NCBI GenBank assembly: GCA_029255685.2
Contig: CM055315.2
Span: forward strand, 28,835,501-28,899,500
Source: Silene conica
Lineage: Eukaryota > Streptophyta > Magnoliopsida > Caryophyllales > Caryophyllaceae
Direction of reading: 5' to 3'
Length of the DNA: 64,000 nucleotides
How positions within the stretch are numbered: the stretch's first letter is position 1; each line of letters starts with the position of its first letter. The notes below the pieces were generated by a model. The model did no database searches. It worked only from the letters and a program-made list of their open reading frames with translations, and was not told the origin of the DNA. Made by a program: the position numbers and the translations under genes. This document shows positions 57,204-64,000 of the stretch, one piece after another.

Positions 57204-59353
57204 TGTAACACCCCCATTTATTCAAGGGCCTGAACTAGGACTCCTCAGATAAATAAGAGTGTTACCATCTCGGTTTCCCGAGGCAGTAGATACAAAGGAA
57301 AGAAAACAGTACTTTAATTAGAGTTAAACTCAAGACGTGTTCTTACATCAGATCCAAAAGAAAAGTCTTAACAACGTGAATAAAGTACAACTCAATTAAC
57401 TGACTAAGGCGATCTAGACATCTAAACTGGTCCGGATCCAAGCTCTTTCTCCCATAGCTCCCCCTTAGTCTCAGCACCTGTCAATCTGCTCCCCAATAAT
57501 TGGTTCATCACAGGTGATCACGAATACACAGGGTCAACCACGAGGTTGAGTAGGTAAAGAATAACATAACATTACAATTAATAAACTCCGCACCGATCCA
57601 ACGCCAATAAACTCCGCACCGATCCAACACCATATATATACTCCGCACCGATCCAACGCCATATATACTCCGCACCGATCCAACTCCATATATATACTCC
57701 GCACCGATCCAACTCCATATATATATATACTCCGCACCGATCCAACTCCGTATCACAAAACAATAGAATATATATATATGCATCTTGTAATAATATCTCA
57801 ATATAGTACAAACAACACAAAATAACGATCTCATGTTATTATATCGTAAACAAGTTCAACACCAAGGATAATATATCACACATTATTATAAACCAGTAAC
57901 TTCCCCTACCTGAAATAGCAGGAACGCAGATCAAACCAAAGCTTGCCTAGAAATGTTCCACACGAAATCCGCTACCTAGACAAATATTATATAATTAATA
58001 AACACCCTAATTCTCGAAATACGTATGCATACTCTATTTATAGAAACCCCCTATAAATAGAAAGCTTCCTAACAACGAGGTTACCCAAAATAGCAACTTT
58101 CCAAAAATAGTAACTTCTAAGAATAGTAACTTCGATTTTGAAATTCAAACTATATAGAACACCCATTAAAACCCATATCAAAGAATATCTTTACCATAAA
58201 TACCAATTACTCATAAATAACAAAATAATAATAATACTAATAATATTAATAATACTAATAATAATATTAATAATAAAAAGATAATAATAACAATAATAAG
58301 AATAACAAAGAAAAATTAAAACAACCAGCCCTCAAACCCGACAGCCTCCTACATACCCGACTTCAGCACCCTTAACCACCGCCTACCACCACGTCGACCA
58401 CCCACCAACACCAGACCACGACACCACCGACCACCATCTAACACCCCGACACCACCACACCAGTCGACATCCCCTGTCGACTCTGCCCAGCCACACCAAA
58501 ACCCAGTCAGACACCCACCTGAGTCCCAGACACACGGAAAACAGACTCCTATCGAGCCCTGACAACCACCCTTGCACCACCTACATAACCACCAGACTAA
58601 GCCTCCGACAACCCCCCACTCAGACCATGGTGGTGCCACTGCTTAGACCTCCCCCGAGTCTTCAGTAGCACCACCCCAAAACCACCCTCCTGAACAAACA
58701 ACACTGACCGTGAACTAACCCAACCAGCAGACACCACGAACCCCCCTTTTTACACCACCCACAACACACGACAACCACCGTGACTCACCCCCGACAACCC
58801 CTTAACCACCACAAGAAAAGAAAAGCAAAAACCCTGACAACTACAACACTGAACACCCTCTCGAAACGTTACAAACACCAGCAGTTCAAAACAGAAAAAC
58901 AAACGAAACTACACAGGTCGCGGTTTACCTGTTTCCTGACTCAAAACGAAGGGTCTAAAACTGATCCAACAACCGTGCAAAGCTCCTCTTTCTGGGGTGG
59001 GGTGGCGGCTGAACAAATAGGGTAAGAGTGGCGTGTGAGTAGTTAGGTCTAGGGTGTGTCGATGGCCTCTTATAAGGCGGCTGGAGAAGTGAGGTTGTGA
59101 GGGTTTCAGTTTTTTTTTATAAAAACGAGTGTTGGGCTGCATGGTTTGGCACGGAAATCCAGGCCCAAAGTTCTCACCCAGCAACCCCTAGATCGAACCC
59201 CACCAAAAGCATGTCATGTAGATAAGTGATCCCCAAAACGAATCCCATAACAAGCATATTACGAACCCATAAACTTAAAAGCGAACTAAGCATAAAACCG
59301 TTGGTTATAAGTCAATCGTGATAAAAATCGTGCCCAAAACTCGAGGTATTACA
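57204..59353 (-). repeat. 3' LTR of element B (2150 bp)
   Basis: TGTAACACCCCCATTTATTC to CGAGGTATTACA on the plus strand. The termini and the CTCCGCACCGATCCAAC tandem array (about 57587-57750) resemble the LTR of A, but the bodies differ. An (AAT)n-rich stretch is at 58200-58300 and a CCA/CAC-rich region at 58350-58800. Confidence 0.95.
57587..57750. repeat. CTCCGCACCGATCCAAC tandem array in the LTR of B
   Basis: Six units of CTCCGCACCGATCCAAC followed by variable (TA)n spacers. On the element strand this reads GTTGGATCGGTGCGGAG, about 390-540 bp from the LTR 3' end. Confidence 0.9.
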
Positions 59354-59367
59354 GTCTTCCCCCCTTA
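59354..59367 (-). promoter_or_regulatory. Polypurine tract of element B
   Basis: In element sense AAGGGGGGAAGAC directly precedes the LTR start TGTAATACC. The hairpin GAACTTCGGGACGAAGTTC lies next to it at 59373-59391. Confidence 0.95.
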
Positions 59368-59521
59368 AAATGAACTTCGTCCCGAAGTTCAACAACACCC
59401 AGACGACAAAAATAACCAACTCAAACAAACTGATATCACAAAATAACTCAAAAGCTTACTTAAATCACAGAATGCTACATTCCACCCCCCTTAAAGAAAA
59501 GTTACGTCCGCGTAACTTACC
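59368..59521 (-). other. 3' untranslated segment of B with hairpin motif
   Basis: Lies between the pol stop and the polypurine tract. It contains the near-palindrome GAACTTCGTCCCGAAGTTC (59373-59391, plus strand). A second purine-rich stretch on the element strand (AAGGGGGGTGGAATG, about 59477-59492) may be a secondary plus-strand primer. Confidence 0.7.
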
Positions 59522-62500
59522 TCAATCAAACAAATGTGGGTAACGCTCCCTCATAGCTGCCTCAGGCTTCCACGTAGCCTCCTCCTGATTATGGTTGGTC
59601 CAAAGAACCTTCACCAAGGACGTCTCGCCATTGCGAGTCTTTCGCACCTTCCTGTCTAGAATTTCCTTCGGAGTCTCAATGTATGCCAACTGCTCATCGA
59701 CCTCAATCACCTCATGCTGAAGCACATGCGATGGATCACTCACGTATTTCCTCAACTGGGACACATGAAACACATTATGGACCTTGGATAGGGTTGGAGG
59801 CAAAGCTAATCGATATGCCACCTCTCCAACTCTGTCCAAGATCTCAAATGGTCCAATAAATTTCTGACTCAGTTTGCCACGCTTGCCAAACCTCATCACA
59901 CCCTTCATCGGAGAGACCTTCAGTAGAACTTTCTCTCCGACCTCAAACGAAATATCACTCCTTTTCAGATCCGCATAGCTCTTCTGTCGATCCTGAGCGG
60001 CCCTCATCCTCTGTCGAATAATCTGAACCTGCTCTACCATCTCCTGAATCATATCTGGCCCCAAAGTCACAATATCAGCTCGATCATCCCAACACACAGG
60101 GCTCCGACACTTCCTCCCGTATAGAGCCTCGAAAGGGGCCATGCCTATGCTTGCATGGTAACTGTTATTATAAGAAAACTCGATCAACCCCAGTCGATCC
60201 TCCCAAGATCCTCCGAACTCAAGTACACAAGCTCTCAACATATCCTCAAGAGTCTGAATCGTCCTCTCTGTCTGACCATCTGTAGCCGGATGGAAAGCTG
60301 TACTCATCTTCAACTGGGTACCCAAAGCAGTCTGCAACTCCTGCCAAAATCTGGATATAAACCTCGAGTCTCGATCAGAAACAATATCTTTGGGTACACC
60401 ATGTAGTTTGACTACATTCTGAACATATGACTTAGCCAACTCGGCCTTACTCCAGGTATCTTTCATGGGAATAAAGTGAGCTGACTTGGTCAAACGATCC
60501 ACGATCACCCAAATCATGTTGTTGCCCCTCTGAGTTCGAGGCAACCCCACGATAAAGTCCATTGAAATGTTCTCCCACTTCCACTCTGGCACATCTAATG
60601 GTTGAACTTTCCCTTGAGGTCTCTTATGCTCCCCTTTCACCCTCTGACAAGTCAAACACCTCGAGACAAATTCTGCGACTTCCTTCTTCATATTAGGCCA
60701 CCAAAATGTCTTCTTAAGATCCTTATACAACTTATCACCCCCTGGGTGAACAGAATAAGGAGTAGCATGAGCTTCAGTCAGGATCTTCTTCTTTAGTTCT
60801 TCTACATCCGGAACACACCATCGTCCACTGAACCTCAAGCTACCATCTGAATGAATACTGAACTTGGATGCAGACTCTCCACCCTCACTCTCCACCATCT
60901 TGCGCCATTTCTGGATTCTCGCATCATTCTGCTGTAACTCCCGAATCTCCCCATACAACTCAGGCTCCACGGTCAGGTCACCAAGAGCGTCCCCTTTCCG
61001 GATCATGAAAATTCCCATCTCCCTTAACTCGCCAGGCAATCTCACTCTCGATCTGGCACAACTCAAGGCATGGACTGACTTCCTACTTAGAGCGTCAGCT
61101 ACCACATTCGCCTTGCCTTCGTGGTAGACAATCTGCATATCATAGTCTCCGATCAATTCTATCCACCTTCTCTGCCTCATGTTCAGTTCCTTCTGGGTGT
61201 AGATATATTTCAGGCTCTTATGATCGGAAAACACCTTAAAAGTGGCTCCATAAAGGTAATGACGCCACAATTTTAGTGCAAAGACCACAGCGCCCAACTC
61301 CAAATCATGAGTCGGATAATTCTCTTCATAAGTCTTCAACTGGCGAGAGGCGTACGCGATCACTCTCCCATTCTGCATTAGCACACATCCCAACCCATGC
61401 TTGGAAGCGTCAGTATAAACTTCGAAGTTATCACTCCCTACTGGCAAGGCAAGGATAGGAGCTGTTGTCAGGCGTTCCTTAAGGGTTAGGAATGCCTTCT
61501 CACAACTCTCATCCCAAACAAAACGGTTCTCCTTCCTCATTAACGACGTCAACGGTTTTGCTATCTTCGAAAAGTCTTTGACAAATCTCCGGTAATAACC
61601 TGCTAACCCCAGAAAACTTCGGATCTCACTCACATTCTTCGGACTTTGCCACTTAGTCACAACTTCAATTTTACTAGGGTCAACAGATACCCCCTCTTTG
61701 GAAATGACATGCCCCAAGAACGCCACTTTCTCCAACCAGAATTCACACTTACTTAACTTAGCATTGAGTTTATGTTCTTCCAAAGTCTGAAGTACCTTCC
61801 TCAAATGATCTTCGTGCTCCTCCGCATTCTTGGAATATACCAGGATATCATCGATGAATACCACCACGAACTTGTCGAGATACGGGCTAAAGACTCGATT
61901 CATCAAGTCCATGAACACAGCTGGAGCATTAGTCAATCCAAAGGGCATAACCACAAATTCATAGTGGCCATACCTCGTTCGGAAAGCGGTCTTCGGAATA
62001 TCCTCATCCTTTATCCTCAATTGATGATACCCGGATCTCAAATCAATCTTGGAGAAAACCCCGGCTCCACTCAACTGATCGAACAAGTCATCAATTCTCG
62101 GCAAAGGATATCGGTTCTTGATAGTCACATTGTTCAGCTCTCGGTAGTCAACACACAACCTCAAACTCCCATCCTTCTTCTTCACAAATAAGACAGGTGC
62201 TCCCCAGGGTGACACACTGGGTCGGATGAACCCTTTCTCAGCGAGTTCATCCAACTGCTTCTTCAATTCCTCCATCTCCTTCGGTCCCATACGGTACGGT
62301 GATTTGGATATTGGTCCCGCCCCTGGTTTTAGGTCGATGGAGAATTCCACTTCCCTCCTTGGCGGTAACCCCGGAACGTCGTCACGAAAAACTCCCTCGA
62401 ACTCCCGTACCACAGGTATCTCACTAGTCTTGGGGGTCTCAGCCTCACAATCCCACATTTGGCACAAAATTAAGCTTTCTCCTTTCCGCAAACTAGACTT

Positions 62501-64000
62501 CAGGGTATTGACAGATATAAATTTGATCTTTGGTTTGACTCTATACCCCTTGTAGGATACCCTCACCCCTTTGGGTCCCTTCAAGGAAATTTTCTTTTGA
62601 TGACAGTCGATAAAAGCTCGATACTTCCCTAGCCAGTCCATCCCCAAAATCACCTCGAAGCCCCCCAGAGGAAACTCTATGAGGTCACAATAGAAAATTG
62701 CTTCCCCGATTTTGATGGGTACACTACCATATACTCTATTACAGACTATCGACTCGCCTGATGGTATGGTCACTGGATCCGCGATCCAATCAAATCTCTC
62801 AAGTCCCAAAGCCTTAACATGATCTCTAGACACAAACGAATGGGTGGCACCGGAATCGAAAAGTACAAAAGTAGGCCTAGAGTTTACAAGAAAAGTACCA
62901 GTAACCACATGTGCATCCTCCTGAGCTGCCTGCTTTCCCATGGCAAAGAGCTTGCCACTGGACTTGACTCCACTCTGGCTGGCAGTAGATGTTCCAGCCT
63001 GCTGATTTCCTGTCGTCCCCGTCTTGTTGTTGTTCCCACTTCCATTGTACTGATTCTGATATGGACGGTTCTGATTGCTGTTGTTATAGTTCCTCTGATA
63101 GTTGCTGCTGCCACCAGACTTCGCACCCCCACCATAGTTTGTCATGGGCGTGCGATAGCCACTGCTGCCATAGGACTGAGTGCGAGGCCCCTGGTATCCG
63201 GATGTGGGTGTACGATAGCCCCCGGACTGATTTCCTCCAGACGAACGACACACCGCCTGCTTATGTCCCCTCTTTCCACAGCCAAAACACACAATTCCTG
63301 CCGAACCACTGCCCGCAATCCCACTCATGGAATTACCCCCACTCTGGTTTCTCCCACCACCAGAGGCACTACTCCCGAAGTACCCACTGAACTTGTTATT
63401 ACTTTGCTTTTTCGATCCTGAACCCTCAGCTACTGTTTCAGCTTTCCTCTTTTCTGTCTTGGACTGTTTGTCCTTTTTGATCATATCCGAAAGCCTCTCC
63501 GCCGCCCCAGCCCGTAAATAGATGTCACGGATTGTGGTGGGCGGAGCTGCAATCAGTCTCTTCTTGATGGCAATAGATAACCCTCTCTCAAACTTCATGG
63601 CCAGCATGGCATCATCAAATCCCATATCTCTCACATAGTGTACCAGCTGGATGAATTTCCTGTAGTAAACCTCTACGGTCATGTCCTCCGACATCGTGAA
63701 TGAGTCGAACTCCTCCCTCAGCTTGCTCTTTTGGAATTCTGGTAGAAACGCCTCGTTCATAACCCCCTGGAATGCTTCCCACGGAACAAACGCGGATCCA
63801 CCCTCTGTAGCTGCTTCCCGGAGCTCTCCCTTATTCACGGTCCACCAATCTCCAGCCATACCCCTCAGATAGTGGGCAGCCTGATCTACCTTCAATTCTT
63901 CAGGGCAATCCAGTAACTCGAACAGGTTATCGAATTCCCGGCACCAAGCTCCCAGCAAATGAGGCTCACCCTCCCCGGTGAAGTGGGTGGGTTGGTGCCT
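59522..64000 (-). CDS. Gypsy chromovirus gag-pol polyprotein (partial at window edge)
   Basis: One open frame of 1492 codons plus stop (TGA, 59522-59524), continuing beyond the window; no stop or frameshift. In order from the right: gag capsid ([13 protein letters not shown] near the edge), CCHC knuckle [14 protein letters not shown] (about 63255-63300), protease FDSGATHSF (about 62835-62865), reverse transcriptase with [10 protein letters not shown] and FIDDILVYS (about 61850), RNase H ([10 protein letters not shown]), integrase HHCC ([14 protein letters not shown]), catalytic [15 protein letters not shown] and [11 protein letters not shown] (about 60275), the GPY/F-like [13 protein letters not shown], and a C-terminal chromodomain ([13 protein letters not shown]...[14 protein letters not shown], about 59525-59690). 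Chromodomains steer integration towards heterochromatin marks. Integrity plus youth make it a candidate autonomous element. Confidence 0.95.
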   Translation of the reverse strand, partial: RHQPTHFTGEGEPHLLGAWCREFDNLFELLDCPEELKVDQAAHYLRGMAGDWWTVNKGELREAATEGGSAFVPWEAFQGVMNEAFLPEFQKSKLREEFDSFTMSEDMTVEVYYRKFIQLVHYVRDMGFDDAMLAMKFERGLSIAIKKRLIAAPPTTIRDIYLRAGAAERLSDMIKKDKQSKTEKRKAETVAEGSGSKKQSNNKFSGYFGSSASGGGRNQSGGNSMSGIAGSGSAGIVCFGCGKRGHKQAVCRSSGGNQSGGYRTPTSGYQGPRTQSYGSSGYRTPMTNYGGGAKSGGSSNYQRNYNNSNQNRPYQNQYNGSGNNNKTGTTGNQQAGTSTASQSGVKSSGKLFAMGKQAAQEDAHVVTGTFLVNSRPTFVLFDSGATHSFVSRDHVKALGLERFDWIADPVTIPSGESIVCNRVYGSVPIKIGEAIFYCDLIEFPLGGFEVILGMDWLGKYRAFIDCHQKKISLKGPKGVRVSYKGYRVKPKIKFISVNTLKSSLRKGESLILCQMWDCEAETPKTSEIPVVREFEGVFRDDVPGLPPRREVEFSIDLKPGAGPISKSPYRMGPKEMEELKKQLDELAEKGFIRPSVSPWGAPVLFVKKKDGSLRLCVDYRELNNVTIKNRYPLPRIDDLFDQLSGAGVFSKIDLRSGYHQLRIKDEDIPKTAFRTRYGHYEFVVMPFGLTNAPAVFMDLMNRVFSPYLDKFVVVFIDDILVYSKNAEEHEDHLRKVLQTLEEHKLNAKLSKCEFWLEKVAFLGHVISKEGVSVDPSKIEVVTKWQSPKNVSEIRSFLGLAGYYRRFVKDFSKIAKPLTSLMRKENRFVWDESCEKAFLTLKERLTTAPILALPVGSDNFEVYTDASKHGLGCVLMQNGRVIAYASRQLKTYEENYPTHDLELGAVVFALKLWRHYLYGATFKVFSDHKSLKYIYTQKELNMRQRRWIELIGDYDMQIVYHEGKANVVADALSRKSVHALSCARSRVRLPGELREMGIFMIRKGDALGDLTVEPELYGEIRELQQNDARIQKWRKMVESEGGESASKFSIHSDGSLRFSGRWCVPDVEELKKKILTEAHATPYSVHPGGDKLYKDLKKTFWWPNMKKEVAEFVSRCLTCQRVKGEHKRPQGKVQPLDVPEWKWENISMDFIVGLPRTQRGNNMIWVIVDRLTKSAHFIPMKDTWSKAELAKSYVQNVVKLHGVPKDIVSDRDSRFISRFWQELQTALGTQLKMSTAFHPATDGQTERTIQTLEDMLRACVLEFGGSWEDRLGLIEFSYNNSYHASIGMAPFEALYGRKCRSPVCWDDRADIVTLGPDMIQEMVEQVQIIRQRMRAAQDRQKSYADLKRSDISFEVGEKVLLKVSPMKGVMRFGKRGKLSQKFIGPFEILDRVGEVAYRLALPPTLSKVHNVFHVSQLRKYVSDPSHVLQHEVIEVDEQLAYIETPKEILDRKVRKTRNGETSLVKVLWTNHNQEEATWKPEAAMRERYPHLFD

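Larger units (their letters stand above)
57204..64000 (-). mobile_element. Ty3/gypsy chromovirus B, 3' part
   Basis: A minus-strand element with 3' LTR 57204-59353, polypurine tract, and an uninterrupted gag-pol frame reaching the right edge of the window. The chromodomain at the end of integrase and the domain order place it in the plant chromovirus group; wording of the pol fits the Tekay/Del lineage. It is inserted in the 5' LTR of A, so it is younger than A. The 5' LTR, primer site and target duplication partner are outside the window. Confidence 0.95.

Noticed and set aside
62819..63421. 200-codon plus-strand frame opposite gag of element B
   Set aside because: Antisense shadow of a long conserved gag-pol frame.

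Overview
This window is plant nuclear DNA, almost certainly from a eudicot. It has intron-bearing genes, a CBF/DREB1-type AP2 transcription factor, Ty1/copia and chromodomain-bearing Ty3/gypsy retrotransposons primed by initiator-Met tRNA, and CACTA, hAT, Mutator, PIF/Harbinger and mariner/Stowaway DNA transposons. I cannot name the species. Apart from one clear host gene (the DREB1-like gene near 37.1-37.8 kb, minus strand), nearly everything recognisable is a transposable element or a relic of one.

Layout. 1-4039: 3' part of an old non-coding LTR element (A', plus strand), inserted into a copia 3' remnant (4040 to about 7045). About 7.5-9.64 kb: a T-rich degenerate tandem array. 10166-32975: a degenerate mariner-like transposase gene (minus strand), split by a 919-bp PIF-type element (30730-31648, TSD TTA) and by a 20.4-kb insertion (10186-30620, TSD ACTTT). 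That insertion is a minus-strand copia element with three LTRs. Its outer LTR is split by a second, 13.2-kb copia element on the plus strand (16530-29762, TSD GAAAG). The pol gene of that one is in turn split by a 4.46-kb CACTA element (22407-26866, TSD AAC), which carries five consecutive exons of a Rab1/RABD-type small GTPase gene with their introns. 33693-36170: a PIF/Harbinger element with a three-exon HARBI1-like transposase. 37073-37771: the DREB1-like gene and its promoter. 38.2-45.5 kb: a field of MITEs (Stowaway, hAT, a long-TIR Mutator-type element) and a CACTA transposase fragment. 46.1-49.07 kb: a degenerate MuDR-type transposase gene. 49073-57203: a very young non-coding LTR retrotransposon (A, minus strand, LARD-like) inserted into that MuDR gene. 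57204-64000: a Ty3/gypsy chromovirus (B, minus strand) with an uninterrupted pol, inserted into the 5' LTR of A and running off the window.

How the parts relate. A and A' have no gag-pol but share with B the initiator-Met primer site (seen in A), the polypurine tract, LTR termini and a hairpin next to the polypurine tract, so a B-like chromovirus is the plausible source of their enzymes. The two copia elements belong to one superfamily in opposite orientations and are both coding-dead (stops, frameshifts, a lost zinc-knuckle Cys, deletion of RT). The order of events is readable: mariner gene, then copia C/E, then copia D, then CACTA on the left; MuDR gene, then A, then B on the right. A differs between its LTRs at about one base in 1.78 kb, so A, and B inside it, are very recent. 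All coordinates and similarities are from reading the sequence; no alignment or database search was run.
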